This document shows positions 23,890 through 33,526 of a stretch of DNA of 64,000 bases, piece by piece. The stretch is from NCBI GenBank assembly GCA_965249895.1, contig CBDFNC010000005.1:1488001-1552000 (forward strand), read 5' to 3'. Origin of the DNA: CBDFNC01 sp965249895. GTDB taxonomy: Bacteria > Pseudomonadota > Gammaproteobacteria > Enterobacterales > CBDFNC01. Position 1 is the first letter of the stretch; every line of letters begins with the position of its first letter. Made by a program: the position numbers and the translations under genes. Below the pieces are notes generated by a model. That model was not told the DNA's origin, did not search any database, and worked only from the letters and a program-made list of their open reading frames with translations.

Positions 23890-24828
23890 TTAAAGGTTAG
23901 CCAGACGCTTGGGCGCCACCAGGCCGTCCTCATTGATTTCACCAACGCCAATAAAGGTGCGCTCTTCGCCCACTGTCATACGAACCAAACCTTGAGATGG
24001 CGCTCCCGGTATTTGTACAGCCTGGCCATGCAACACATAACCGCCCATCACATCAAGCATATTCACTTCCGGCAGATCTGCTACGGCACTATCCATAGGC
24101 AACAATAACGGGTCCAGCTCTTCTCTTGGCGCCACATCGTCATTTCTGGCTTGCTCCAGGATGCACTCCAATTGCTCTAGCGTCAGCATGCGCTCGTAAG
24201 GGTAATTACTTACCTGGGTACGGCGTAGCTGGGTCACGTGCGCGCCACATTCCAACAGTTCACCCAAATCATCCACAATAGTGCGGATATAGGTGCCTTT
24301 GCTGCAATGCACTTCCATCACCAGTTCATCACCTTCAAAGCTAAGCAGCTTAAGTTCATAAACTGTGATAGGTCTGGCTTCCCTCGGTACTTCGATACCT
24401 TCTCGGGCATATTTGTACAGGGGCTGCCCCTGGTACTTAAGCGCAGAATACATAGAAGGGATCTGCATAATGTCGCCGCGGAATTTATCCAGGGCTTCAA
24501 TCAGATCACCGTTGGCAAAGGTAAGCGGTCGCTCACTGACGACTTCACCATCGGAGTCACTGGTAGTGGTTCTCACGCCTAACTTAGCCGTGACCACATA
24601 ACGCTTATCCGAGTCCAGCAAGTATTGAGAAAACTTAGTGGCTTCCCCCAAACAGATAGGTAGCATACCTGTAGCCAGAGGATCCAGTGCCCCCGTATGG
24701 CCTGCTTTCTCTGCAAAATAAATTCGCTTTACTTTCTGCAACGCATCGTTGGAGGTAATGCCGGCAGGTTTATCCAGCAACAGAATACCGTTTACCGGAC
24801 GACCCTTAGGTCCGCGTCTTCTGCCCAT
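23890..24828 (-). CDS. truB: tRNA pseudouridine-55 synthase
   Basis: A 312-residue enzyme converting U55 in the T-loop of tRNAs to pseudouridine. Typical motifs are GILLLDKPAGITSNDALQKVKR, then AEKAGHTGALDPLATGMLPICLGEATKFS with the catalytic aspartate in GALDPLATG, VVTAKLGVRTTTSDSDGE, YSALKYQGQPLYKYAREG and CSKGTYIRTIVDDLGELLE. A C-terminal PUA-like extension is present. The start overlaps the rbfA stop by one base (TAATG), so the genes are translationally coupled. Confidence 0.97.
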   Translation of the reverse strand: MGRRRGPKGRPVNGILLLDKPAGITSNDALQKVKRIYFAEKAGHTGALDPLATGMLPICLGEATKFSQYLLDSDKRYVVTAKLGVRTTTSDSDGEVVSERPLTFANGDLIEALDKFRGDIMQIPSMYSALKYQGQPLYKYAREGIEVPREARPITVYELKLLSFEGDELVMEVHCSKGTYIRTIVDDLGELLECGAHVTQLRRTQVSNYPYERMLTLEQLECILEQARNDDVAPREELDPLLLPMDSAVADLPEVNMLDVMGGYVLHGQAVQIPGAPSQGLVRMTVGEERTFIGVGEINEDGLVAPKRLANL

Positions 24829-25259
24829 TACTCTTTGTCTCCCTCTTCACCGCCACTAGTCTCTTCATCGTTGCGACCCGCATCTTTCATTTTACGTGAA
24901 TCGTCTTTAACCGCCTTAGATACCAGACCGGACATGCGTAAGCCCTCAACCAGAGAGTTGTCATAGGCAAATTGCAATTCCGGGACAATACGTAAGCGTA
25001 ACGCCTTACCCAGCAGCTGACGGATATAACCGGACGCTTCTTTCAGGCCTTCCAGTGACTCTTGTACACCGTCATCATTACCTTCATTATTCAACAAGGT
25101 CACAAACACCTTGGCATAAGCCAGGTCTCTGGACACGTCAACCCCGGACACGGTAACCATACCGATGCGCGGATCTTTGACTTCCCGCTGCAGAATAATG
25201 GCCACTTCTTTTTGGATCTGCTGTGAAACCCTTTGGCTACGACTGAATTCTTTAGCCAT
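24828..25259 (-). CDS. rbfA: Ribosome-binding factor A
   Basis: A 143-residue 30S maturation factor with a KH-like fold, acting at the 5' end helix of 16S rRNA and required in the cold. MAKEFSRSQRVSQQIQKEVA, then VKDPRIGMVTVSGVDVSRDLAYAKVFVT and LRLRIVPELQFAYDNSLVEGLRM match the family. An acidic C-terminal tail (ETSGGEEGDKE) follows. It is cotranscribed with infB, from which it is separated by 172 bp containing a stable hairpin. Confidence 0.97.
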   Translation of the reverse strand: MAKEFSRSQRVSQQIQKEVAIILQREVKDPRIGMVTVSGVDVSRDLAYAKVFVTLLNNEGNDDGVQESLEGLKEASGYIRQLLGKALRLRIVPELQFAYDNSLVEGLRMSGLVSKAVKDDSRKMKDAGRNDEETSGGEEGDKE

Positions 25260-25375
25260 AATTTTTTATCCCATTGATTCCAGTGTCGATAGCAAAGTAC
25301 ACCCTGAATGCATCAAGCTCTCTTCTCTTGCCAGCAACACACTCGCGCTTTCACACGATTTTTCGTATTAAAAAT

Positions 25376-25399
25376 AAATGGGGGCCTAAGCCCCCATTT
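25376..25399 (-). terminator. Hairpin between infB and rbfA
   Basis: A perfect 10-bp stem, AAATGGGGGC (25376-25385) with GCCCCCATTT (25390-25399), has a CTAA loop and a few T residues following on the minus strand. It may act as a partial terminator or processing site inside the operon. Confidence 0.6.
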
Positions 25400-25431
25400 G
25401 ACAACTACGGTAATATCAAACTACAGAAGTA

Positions 25432-28083
25432 TTACAGGGTGCGTTTAACTTCCACTGTCTCAAATACTTCGATCTGATCGCCAACTCTGACGTCATTATA
25501 GTTCTTAACACCGATACCACATTCCATACCGTTGCGAACTTCCTGAACATCATCTTTAAAGCGACGCAGAGATTCCAGCTCACCTTCATAGATAACCACG
25601 TTTTCACGTAGTACACGAATAGGTGCACTGCGCTTAACTATGCCTTCAGTAACCATACAACCGGCAATAGCGCCAATCTTAGGTGACTTGAACACGTCAC
25701 GTACTTCTGCCAGACCGATGATTTCCTGTCTGAACTCAGGCGCCAACAGGCCACTCATGGCTTGCTTGACTTCATCAATCAGGTCGTAGATAACGCTGTA
25801 GTAGTGAAGGTCGACGGATTCGGCCTGGATTAAACGACGTGCGCTTGCATCGGCACGTACGTTAAAGCCAAGGATAATACCGTTGGACGCAGCGGCTAAA
25901 GAAGCATCAGTTTCCGTAATACCGCCCACACCGCGACCGATGATGTTCACTTTCACTTCGTCGGTAGACAGTTTCAGCAGAGAGTCGGAAATCGCTTCCA
26001 ATGAGCCCTGAACGTCAGATTTCAGTACCACGTTCAGCTCGGAAACTTCACCGGCTTCCATGTTGCTGAACATGTTTTCCAACTTGGCTTTCTGCTGACG
26101 CGCCAGTTTCACATCGCGAATTTTGCCTTGACGATATAGCGCCACTTCGCGGGCTTTTTTCTCGTCACGTACTACCGTAGCTTCGTCACCGGCACTCGGT
26201 ACGCCAGACAGACCCAGAATTTCCACAGGAATAGAAGGGCCGGCAGAAGTGATATCCATACCGTCTTCATCACGCATCGCACGAACACGGCCATATTCCT
26301 GACCACAAAGTACGATATCGCCCTTTTTAACTTCACCTTTTTGAACCAGGATAGTTGCAACCGGACCACGGCCTTTATCCAGGCGAGATTCGATAACCAC
26401 GCCGGCGCCGGCACCCGTAGCAACTGCTGTCAGATCCAAGACTTCAGATTGCAGTAAGATAGCTTCCAATAATGAATCGACATTTGTACCCGCTTTCGCC
26501 GATACGTGTACGAACATATTTTCGCCGCCCCAGTCTTCCGGCATCACTTCGTGCTGAGACAATTCTGTCTTAACGCGATCCGGATCTGCGCCTTCTTTAT
26601 CTATCTTGTTCACTGCAACAATCAAAGGTACGCCAGCCGCTTTTGCGTGCTGGATAGCTTCGACAGTTTGCGGCATCACGCCATCATCGGCAGCAACAAC
26701 CAGGACAACGATATCCGTCGCCTTGGCGCCGCGAGAACGCATTGCAGTGAACGCCGCGTGTCCCGGTGTATCCAGGAAGGTGATCATACCGCCTTCCGTG
26801 TCTACATGGTATGCACCAATATGCTGGGTAATACCACCGGCTTCGCCGTCTGCAACCTGAGCGCGACGGATATAATCAAGCAGTGACGTCTTGCCATGGT
26901 CAACGTGGCCCATGATAGTCACTACAGGTGCACGGTTTTCCTGTACGCCTTCCTGATCTTTGGCTTCCGCCATGACCGCTTCTTCAAGCTCGTTTTCTTT
27001 GGTCAGGATAACCTTGTGACCCATTTCCTCAGCAACCAGCGCCGCTGTTTCCTGGTCAATCACCTGGTTAATGGTCGCCATGGCGCCCATTTTCATCATG
27101 GCTTTAACGACTTCAACACCCTTAACCGCCATTCTGTCTGCCAGTTCAGCAACGCTGATGGTTTCACCGATCTTAACGTCCCGTTCAACCGGTGCAGCAG
27201 GCTTTTGGAAACCGTGTTGCATGCTGGATGGTGTAGCCGGCTGACGCTTTTTACCGCGACGACCACGATGTTGCTGAACAACAGGAGCTGCCTTCTTCTT
27301 CTTCTTACGACGACGGCCACCTTCATCCTGAGTATCCTGCTTATCTTCCGCCGCTCGAGCAGCAGCCGACGTGGTCACATGGTGATCCCCGGTTTCTTCG
27401 GCCTTTTTGCGAGCTGCTGTTTCTTCCGTCCAGCGCTTAGCATTTTCTTCTGCTAGCTTCTTCGCTTCTTCTGACAACGCCTGAGCTTCTTGCTCGGCCT
27501 TTATACGCGCCTGCTCATCTGCTTTTGCCTGCAGCTTAGCTTCTTCTTGCGCTAATTCGATTTCTTCTTTGGTTTTTTCCACGACGTTTTTAGTCTTTTC
27601 CACTTTATCGGCTACTTTGGCTTGAGCTTCGACTTTGGCTTTTTCCGCCGCTGCTTGCTTCGCTTTGGCCTTGGCTTTAGCGTCCGCACGAACCTGCTCT
27701 TCCTGGCGCGTTTTCTCTTGCGCCGCAAGCAGTGTTGCTTCTTCAGCTTGCTTAGCTTCTTCAGCCTGCCTGCCTTCGTCTTCAGCCGTGCTGCGTTTCA
27801 CATAAGTACGCTTCTTACGCACTTCTACCTGTACCGCTTTTTTCTTACCGCCGGTACCAGCGACATTTAGGGTGCTTTTGGTCTTGCGCTGCAATGTCAT
27901 ACGACTAGGTTCGGCGCTACCGCCGTGCTGTTTGGATAGATGATCCAACAGCTGCTGTTTTTCTGTTTCCGATACAGTATCTGCCTGGCTTTTGGTAATA
28001 CCCGCCTCGGCAAACTGCTGTACCAAACGGTCAACAGGCGTATTTATTTCGTCGGCAAGACTCGCTAATTTTACTTCTGCCAT
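25432..28083 (-). CDS. infB: Translation initiation factor IF-2
   Basis: An 883-residue GTPase that places fMet-tRNA on the 30S subunit. The N-terminal IF2_N domain starts MAEVKLASLADEINTPVDRL. A long charged coiled-coil linker (about 100-280, rich in Ala, Glu and Lys) follows, then a second IF2_N and the G domain with VTIMGHVDHGKTSLLD, DTPGHAAFTAMRSRGA and NKIDKEGADPDRV, and domains II to IV ending in YNDVRVGDQIEVFETVEV. I start at the ATG at 28083, preceded by GGAGG; a more distal in-frame start has no support. nusA ends 26 bp upstream. Confidence 0.97.
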   Translation of the reverse strand: MAEVKLASLADEINTPVDRLVQQFAEAGITKSQADTVSETEKQQLLDHLSKQHGGSAEPSRMTLQRKTKSTLNVAGTGGKKKAVQVEVRKKRTYVKRSTAEDEGRQAEEAKQAEEATLLAAQEKTRQEEQVRADAKAKAKAKQAAAEKAKVEAQAKVADKVEKTKNVVEKTKEEIELAQEEAKLQAKADEQARIKAEQEAQALSEEAKKLAEENAKRWTEETAARKKAEETGDHHVTTSAAARAAEDKQDTQDEGGRRRKKKKKAAPVVQQHRGRRGKKRQPATPSSMQHGFQKPAAPVERDVKIGETISVAELADRMAVKGVEVVKAMMKMGAMATINQVIDQETAALVAEEMGHKVILTKENELEEAVMAEAKDQEGVQENRAPVVTIMGHVDHGKTSLLDYIRRAQVADGEAGGITQHIGAYHVDTEGGMITFLDTPGHAAFTAMRSRGAKATDIVVLVVAADDGVMPQTVEAIQHAKAAGVPLIVAVNKIDKEGADPDRVKTELSQHEVMPEDWGGENMFVHVSAKAGTNVDSLLEAILLQSEVLDLTAVATGAGAGVVIESRLDKGRGPVATILVQKGEVKKGDIVLCGQEYGRVRAMRDEDGMDITSAGPSIPVEILGLSGVPSAGDEATVVRDEKKAREVALYRQGKIRDVKLARQQKAKLENMFSNMEAGEVSELNVVLKSDVQGSLEAISDSLLKLSTDEVKVNIIGRGVGGITETDASLAAASNGIILGFNVRADASARRLIQAESVDLHYYSVIYDLIDEVKQAMSGLLAPEFRQEIIGLAEVRDVFKSPKIGAIAGCMVTEGIVKRSAPIRVLRENVVIYEGELESLRRFKDDVQEVRNGMECGIGVKNYNDVRVGDQIEVFETVEVKRTL

Positions 28084-28109
28084 ATTAATGACTTCCTCCG
28101 TTGACCTAA

Positions 28110-29606
28110 TTAAGCATCGTCGCTGAACCAGCAAATATTACGGGCGGCCATGATCAGCTCGCCTGCTCTTTGCTCACTCAGTTCTTCAATTTCAGTTAAA
28201 TCATCTACGCCTTGCTCGGCCAAGTCTTCCAGGGTAATCACCCCTTTGCTTGCCATTACAAATGCTAGATGCTCTTCCAAACCGTCTAAGGCCAACAGAT
28301 CCGCAGCAGGCTTGACGCCTTCCAGGTTCTCTTCACTAGCCAACGCTTTGGTCGTCAATACGGCTTTCGCGCGCTCTCGCAACGTTTCTACCAGTTCCTC
28401 GGTCATGCCGTCGATTTCCAGCAACTCATTTACTGGTACGTAAGCAATCTCTTCGAGGGAGCTGAAGCCTTCTTCTGCCAACATAATCGCGAAGTCGTCG
28501 TCAATCTCTAACTTGTCAACAAACAAGCTAATAATCTTGTCCGATTCGGCTTCATGCTTGGCTTGTAGTTCTTCTGTGGTCATGACATTCAGTTCCCAGC
28601 CGGTAAGCTGGGAAGCCAGACGCACATTCTGACCGTTACGGCCGATTGCCTGGGCCAGGTTATCGGGCTCCACAGCAATATCGACACTGTTGGAATCTTC
28701 ATCCAGGACAATAGAGGCGACTTCGGCAGGGGCCATGGCGTTAATCACATATTGCGCCATATTATCGTCCCACAAAATGATGTCGATACGTTCACCGCCA
28801 AGCTCGCTGGAGACAGCCTGTACTCGCGCGCCACGCATGCCTACACAAGCACCCACAGGATCGATGCGCTTATCGTTGGTTTTCACGGCAATTTTTGCAC
28901 GTGAACCAGGATCCCTCGCTGCGCCCTTAATTTCGATGAGTTCTTCACCGATCTCAGGCACTTCGATGCGGAACAGCTCGATCAGCATTTCCGAGCGGGT
29001 GCGGCTAACAAATAACTGGGCGCCACGGGCTTCAGGGCGAACAGAAAACAACAGTCCACGGGCACGGTCGCCAGGACGGAAATTTTCCCGTGGCAGCATT
29101 TCATCTCTGAAAATCACTGCTTCGGCATTGGCGCCAAGGTCAAGGATCACATTGTCGCGGTTCATCTTCTTTACCACGCCTGTGATCAACTCGCCTTCCT
29201 GATCCTGATACTGCTCCACTACCATAGCGCGTTCGGCTTCTCGTACTTTTTGTACGATAACCTGCTTAGCGGTTTGGGTAGTGATACGGTCAAACACAAC
29301 TGATTCAATCTGATCTTCAACATAGTCGCCCAGTTGGAGTTCAGGTTCTTCGTATTGCGCCGCTTCCAGGGTTATTTCACGGAAAGGATTTTCCAAGAGC
29401 TCGTCGCCAAGCATGACTTCCCAACGACGGAAGGTTTCGAATTCGCCGCTCTTCCTGTCGATTTCGACACGAACTTCGATATCACCTTCGTATTTTTTCT
29501 TGGTGGCCGTTGCTAGTGCACTTTCTAACGCTTGAAAAATCTTTTCACGAGGAACGCCTTTTTCGTTGGAAACCGCATCTACGACTAGCAAGATTTCTTT
29601 ATTCAT
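28110..29606 (-). CDS. nusA: Transcription termination/antitermination factor NusA
   Basis: A 498-residue RNA polymerase-binding elongation factor. In order: the N-terminal polymerase-binding domain (MNKEILLVVDAVSNEKGV, then ALATATKKKYEGDIEV), an S1 domain (GVVKKMNRDNVILDLGANAEAVIFRDEM), KH1 and KH2 (VGACVGMRGARVQAVSSEL and NLAQAIGRNGQNVRLASQL), and two C-terminal acidic repeats seen in gammaproteobacteria. The second repeat ends near AEQGVDDLTEIEELSEQRAG. It is the second coding gene of the rimP-nusA-infB operon, starting 14 bp after rimP. Confidence 0.98.
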   Translation of the reverse strand: MNKEILLVVDAVSNEKGVPREKIFQALESALATATKKKYEGDIEVRVEIDRKSGEFETFRRWEVMLGDELLENPFREITLEAAQYEEPELQLGDYVEDQIESVVFDRITTQTAKQVIVQKVREAERAMVVEQYQDQEGELITGVVKKMNRDNVILDLGANAEAVIFRDEMLPRENFRPGDRARGLLFSVRPEARGAQLFVSRTRSEMLIELFRIEVPEIGEELIEIKGAARDPGSRAKIAVKTNDKRIDPVGACVGMRGARVQAVSSELGGERIDIILWDDNMAQYVINAMAPAEVASIVLDEDSNSVDIAVEPDNLAQAIGRNGQNVRLASQLTGWELNVMTTEELQAKHEAESDKIISLFVDKLEIDDDFAIMLAEEGFSSLEEIAYVPVNELLEIDGMTEELVETLRERAKAVLTTKALASEENLEGVKPAADLLALDGLEEHLAFVMASKGVITLEDLAEQGVDDLTEIEELSEQRAGELIMAARNICWFSDDA

Positions 29607-29620
29607 TCCTGATCGCCTCG

Positions 29621-30079
29621 TTAGTCAAATTTAGGAACTATGTTTGCTTTTTGAATATTGCTAAGCGCGAACGTCTCTTCTCGACCTTCCACTTCCAGAG
29701 TGATTAACTCACCAGCAACTGCTTTTAACACCCCTTTCCATTTGCGTCGGTTGGTAACCGCCATACGCAACTGCAATTTAATTTCATCACCGATGAATTG
29801 CTGATATTGGGCTGCTTTAAATAAAGGACGCTCTAAACCAGGCGACGACACTTCTAAGGTGTATTCGTTGGTTATAGGATCCTCAACATCTAAAATCGCA
29901 CTCACCTGATGGCTGACTTTTGCACAGTCATCCACAAGAATGCCATTTTCATGATCAATATAGATTCGAAGTGTGGAATGTTTACCTGCACTCAGGTACT
30001 CAACACCCACTAACTCATAGCCTAAATCTTCTACTGAAGGTTCAAGCATTTCAGTTAACTTCTGCTCCAGACCGGCCAA
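29621..30079 (-). CDS. rimP: Ribosome maturation factor RimP, TTG start
   Basis: A 152-residue factor for 30S maturation. The body LEQKLTEMLEPSVEDLGYEL, then STLRIYIDHENGILVDDCAKVSHQVSAILDVEDPI and TLEVSSPGLERPLF is highly similar to E. coli RimP (YhbC). The E. coli N-terminus aligns with a TTG at 30079, and AAGGAGG lies five bases upstream of that TTG. The more distal in-frame start would place the ribosome site inside the coding sequence. I therefore call a TTG start, which would lower expression of the first operon gene. Confidence 0.95.
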   Translation of the reverse strand: MAGLEQKLTEMLEPSVEDLGYELVGVEYLSAGKHSTLRIYIDHENGILVDDCAKVSHQVSAILDVEDPITNEYTLEVSSPGLERPLFKAAQYQQFIGDEIKLQLRMAVTNRRKWKGVLKAVAGELITLEVEGREETFALSNIQKANIVPKFD

Positions 30080-30227
30080 ATGTGCCTCCTTCCAGAAACA
30101 AAAAAAGGGCATTATAGCCCCGGAAGATGAATTGACTTAATGTCATTCAGATAAACGGACCCGCTTGGGCAATGGACGAATCCATTTCAAATAGCAGAAA
30201 ACCACTGTTTGACCGGCTCCAGATAAC

Positions 30228-30254
30228 AAAAAACCCCGATAAACGGGGCTTTTG
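30228..30254 (-). terminator. Terminator after the initiator tRNA gene
   Basis: CCCCG (30234-30238) and CGGGG (30244-30248) with a 5-nt loop, followed on the minus strand by TTTTTT, form a textbook rho-independent terminator between the fMet tRNA and rimP. Confidence 0.88.
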
Positions 30255-30324
30255 CAACCGGACCCAGATATCGACTAAACAGATATACTTAGTCCATATC
30301 ACTCTCTACGAGAGTTTGGGAATT

Positions 30325-30401
<77 letters not shown>

Positions 30402-30465
30402 CCCGAAAACTGGCGAGATTATAGCGCTCCAATGCACCAGATGCAAGAGAGAATAACGCTAATAT

Positions 30466-30552
30466 TGGTGCCGAGAGCGGGACTTGAACCCGCACGTCCA
30501 TAAGGACACCACCCCCTCAAGATGGCGTGTCTACCAATTCCACCACCTCGGC
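30466..30552 (-). tRNA. leuU: tRNA-Leu (anticodon GAG)
   Basis: An 87-nt class II tRNA with a long variable arm and encoded CCA. The acceptor GCCGAGG pairs with the 3' strand, the anticodon loop reads CTTGAGG, and the T-loop is GTTCAAGTC. It lies between secG and the initiator tRNA, as in E. coli leuU. Confidence 0.96.
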
Positions 30553-30569
30553 AACAAAACTCTAAAACT

Positions 30570-30917
30570 TTACTCTGGTATGTCGCTGCTTACTTTATCA
30601 CTTCCAGGAACGTCTGCATCGGCAGCATTTTCCTGTTCAACAGCAGCAGGCACGCTTAAATCAGACCATTCAGCTTCTGCAGAAGTATGATTAGCTGACA
30701 AGTTACCTAGCACAAGGCTTAGCACAAAAAATGCGGTAGCCAACAATGCGGTAGCACGAGTCAGAAAATTACCTGAACCAGAGGCACCGAATACTGTCTG
30801 AGAAGCACCAGCTCCAAACGAAGCGCCCATATCGGCGCCCTTACCTTGTTGAATTAGCACCAGGCCAACAAGACCTATTGCAACCACAAGATATACGACC
30901 AATAAAATCTCAAACAT
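30570..30917 (-). CDS. secG: Preprotein translocase subunit SecG
   Basis: A 115-residue inner-membrane protein that assists the SecYEG channel. MFEILLVVYLVVAIGLVGLVLIQQGKGADMGASFGAGASQTVFG contains the first helix and the conserved KGADMGASFG loop (shown split: QQGKGADMGA, SFGAGASQTV). The second helix is LLATAFFVLSLVLG. A C-terminal acidic tail of about 40 residues is longer than in E. coli. The leuU-type tRNA gene follows 17 bp downstream, so the two are likely cotranscribed. In contrast to Pseudomonas and Shewanella, tpiA is not present between secG and glmM. Confidence 0.95.
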   Translation of the reverse strand: MFEILLVVYLVVAIGLVGLVLIQQGKGADMGASFGAGASQTVFGASGSGNFLTRATALLATAFFVLSLVLGNLSANHTSAEAEWSDLSVPAAVEQENAADADVPGSDKVSSDIPE

Positions 30918-31210
30918 TGTTTAACCCTATTCTTTGCTTTTAAACCCTGACGGCAAAGGAGCCCTTCACCGAAAGCGGGCGAGATAGTAACGAACCTATT
31001 GCTAAGTTACAAGCGGATATTCTGAAAATTCGCACCAGCCGCCGAATTTGGCGTCTGTTAGACTAGTTTTTCATCTATTCGCTTGTTTTTATAGCCAAAC
31101 TAGCCGTTACCTGAGTTTATTTTTTATCTTTATACCATGAAGCGCAGTAAGAACACTAAGCGTCCCGCTTTATCTTCGCGCTCCAGGTATCCAAGTGGCA
31201 AGGTTAACGA

Positions 31211-32545
31211 TTAGCAAGCCGCTTTAACTTGTTCGGCTATTTGCTCCGCCAGCGCCTTTACTTGTAATTCCTGCTCCCCCTCGACCATGACCCGGATCAA
31301 CGGCTCGGTGCCGGATTTACGTAACAAAACACGTCCACGTTCACCTAGCTCCAGCTCTGCTGCGGTAACAGCTTGTTGAACCGCTTCACTTGCCAATGGA
31401 TCAGACTCAGATTCGAACCTTACATTGATCAGCACTTGCGGGAACATTTTTAATCCTTTGCGCAAATCCAGCAGCGTCAGTTGACTGGCGCAGATGGCAG
31501 CCAGGACTTGTAAACCCGCTACGATACCGTCTCCCGTCGATACATGGTTAGACAGAATAATATGGCCGGAGTTTTCACCCCCCATACGCCATTCCATCTC
31601 TTTCATTTTTTGCATTACATACCTGTCACCTACTTTCGAACGAACGAAAGGGATCCCCAGGGTCTGCAATGCGACTTCCAGACCTAAGTTGGACATTAGA
31701 GTGCCCACCACGCCCCCTTTCAGGCGCCCGTTACGCAGTTCATCTCGGGCGATAATATAGAGAATTTCATCACCATCCACCACATACCCAGTGTGGTCGA
31801 CCATCATTATTCGGTCGCCATCGCCATCAAAGGCAATCCCTAAATCAGCCTCTTCCTTCACCACTCGTTCGGCCAGCGCCTGGGTACTGGTCGCACCGCA
31901 TTCGGCATTAATATTAAGACCATTGGGCTCTACGCCCATGGGGATCACTTCGGCGCCCAATTCACTAAATACGGCTGGAGCTATGTGGTAAGTTGCACCA
32001 TGAGCACAATCCACAACAATTTTTAAGCCGCGCAGATTAAACTTGCTTGGGAAGGTACTCTTACAAAATTCGATATAACGGCCTGCAGCATCTTCAATAC
32101 GCTGCGCTTTACCTAGCTCAGCCGAGTCGACACAGGTGATATCTTTCTCCAACTCGGCTTCGATAGCCAGCTCAACTTCATCGGGTAGCTTAGTGCCGTT
32201 GGTGGAAAAGAATTTTATGCCGTTGTCGTAATAAGGATTGTGGGATGCACTGATCACTATGCCAGCTTCCGCCCTAAACGTTCTGGTGAGGTAAGCCACT
32301 GCTGGGGTCGGCATCGGACCGACAAATGCGGCGGATAGACCGGCAGCAGACAAGCCGGCTTCCAGCGCCGACTCCAGCATATAACCAGAAATACGCGTGT
32401 CCTTACCTATCAATACTTTTCTGGTGCCTTGTTTCGCCAACACCTTACCCGCAGCCCACCCAAGCTTTAATGCAAAGTCAGGGGTAATTGGATATTGACC
32501 GACTTTACCTCTGATCCCGTCTGTTCCAAAATACTTTTTTGTCAT
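31211..32545 (-). CDS. glmM: Phosphoglucosamine mutase
   Basis: A 444-residue enzyme converting glucosamine-6-phosphate to glucosamine-1-phosphate for UDP-GlcNAc synthesis. Motifs include KYFGTDGIRGKVGQYPITP at the start, GIVISASHNPYYDNGIKFF with the phosphorylated serine, the metal-binding AFDGDGDRIMMVD and the C-terminal phosphate-binding LLRKSGTEPLIRVMVEG. The length is normal. It follows folP by 82 bp on the same strand, as in E. coli folP-glmM. Confidence 0.98.
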   Translation of the reverse strand: MTKKYFGTDGIRGKVGQYPITPDFALKLGWAAGKVLAKQGTRKVLIGKDTRISGYMLESALEAGLSAAGLSAAFVGPMPTPAVAYLTRTFRAEAGIVISASHNPYYDNGIKFFSTNGTKLPDEVELAIEAELEKDITCVDSAELGKAQRIEDAAGRYIEFCKSTFPSKFNLRGLKIVVDCAHGATYHIAPAVFSELGAEVIPMGVEPNGLNINAECGATSTQALAERVVKEEADLGIAFDGDGDRIMMVDHTGYVVDGDEILYIIARDELRNGRLKGGVVGTLMSNLGLEVALQTLGIPFVRSKVGDRYVMQKMKEMEWRMGGENSGHIILSNHVSTGDGIVAGLQVLAAICASQLTLLDLRKGLKMFPQVLINVRFESESDPLASEAVQQAVTAAELELGERGRVLLRKSGTEPLIRVMVEGEQELQVKALAEQIAEQVKAAC

Positions 32546-32627
32546 AATTATTCCCGCAGTCTTTTTATTTATTTGAAGATGCTTATCTTGCTAAATCTAG
32601 CGTCAGCGCGTCAATAACTTGCACATA

Positions 32628-33461
32628 TCAGCCACTGAATTGCTTGGCTTTTTCCAGTACTTTAATCACATCCACAGTTTCGACCACATCGTGAACCCGG
32701 ATTATGGCTGCGCCTTGCTGAGCACAGAGCAGGGCCCCGGCCAGACTTGCAGCCAGACGATCTTGTGCTTCGCGTTCCAATAAATGGCCAAACATGGATT
32801 TACGGGATAACCCCGCCAGTAGCGGCATACCCAGTTCAGTAAAAAAGCCAAATTGGCTTAATAAATGGAAATTATGGTCCACGGTTTTACCGAAGCCGAA
32901 CCCTGGGTCCAGCACTATCTTTTCTTTCCCTATGCCCGCGGCCTGACATTCATCTACTCTTTGTCGGAAGAAAGCAGAGATATCTGTTAATAAATCGGCA
33001 TATTTCGGTGAATTCTGCATGGTCCTTGGCTGACCTTGCATATGCATTAAGCACACGGGAAGCCTCGTTTCTGCCGCCGCCTCCAGCGCGCCCTCGTCCT
33101 GCAAAGCGCGCACATCGTTAATTAAGTGAGCACCTGCTTCTGCCGCAGCCGTCATTACCTGCGCTTTACTGGTATCCACCGACACCCACACATCCAGGTT
33201 TGCGGTGATCTTTTCGATAACGGGAATAACCCGTTCCAACTCCTGCTCGACGGGTACATCCGCGGCACCCGGACGGGTGGATTCACCACCCACATCAATC
33301 AGACTCGCACCTTGCTTCAGCATAGCTTCCGCATGGATAAGGGCTGTCTCTAAGTGATTAAACTTACCGCCATCAGAAAAAGAATCAGGCGTAACATTTA
33401 AAATCCCCATCACCTGGGGTGTAGATAAATCTAACGTCCGAACGCCACTTCTTAACTGCAT
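32628..33461 (-). CDS. folP: Dihydropteroate synthase
   Basis: A 277-residue TIM-barrel enzyme joining p-aminobenzoate to hydroxymethyldihydropterin diphosphate in folate synthesis; the target of sulfonamides. Signatures are VMGILNVTPDSFSDGGKF, GASLIDVGGESTRPGA, VSVDTSKAQVM, LINDVRALQD, CLMHMQGQPRTMQ, VLDPGFGFGKTVDHN and the C-terminal IRVHDVVETVDVIKV. It lies between ftsH and glmM with a terminator between it and ftsH. Confidence 0.97.
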   Translation of the reverse strand: MQLRSGVRTLDLSTPQVMGILNVTPDSFSDGGKFNHLETALIHAEAMLKQGASLIDVGGESTRPGAADVPVEQELERVIPVIEKITANLDVWVSVDTSKAQVMTAAAEAGAHLINDVRALQDEGALEAAAETRLPVCLMHMQGQPRTMQNSPKYADLLTDISAFFRQRVDECQAAGIGKEKIVLDPGFGFGKTVDHNFHLLSQFGFFTELGMPLLAGLSRKSMFGHLLEREAQDRLAASLAGALLCAQQGAAIIRVHDVVETVDVIKVLEKAKQFSG

Positions 33462-33480
33462 AAAGTATCACCTTATAAAT

Positions 33481-33511
33481 AAAAAAACCCCGAGGCCAGC
33501 CCGGGGTTTTT
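33481..33511 (-). terminator. Terminator after ftsH
   Basis: CCCCG (33488-33492) pairs with CGGGG (33502-33506), extended by AAA/TTT, with flanking A and T runs. It lies between the ftsH stop and the folP start on the minus strand. Confidence 0.85.
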
Positions 33512-33526
33512 AACTCGTTTTACAAC

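Noticed and set aside
26896..27456. Long plus-strand frame within infB
   Set aside because: It is the antisense of the repetitive Ala/Glu/Lys linker of IF-2, whose codon bias creates open frames on the opposite strand.
31137..31214. 25-codon basic ORF (MKRSKNTKRPALSS...) between glmM and secG
   Set aside because: Too short, no ribosome site and no conserved pattern; likely chance.
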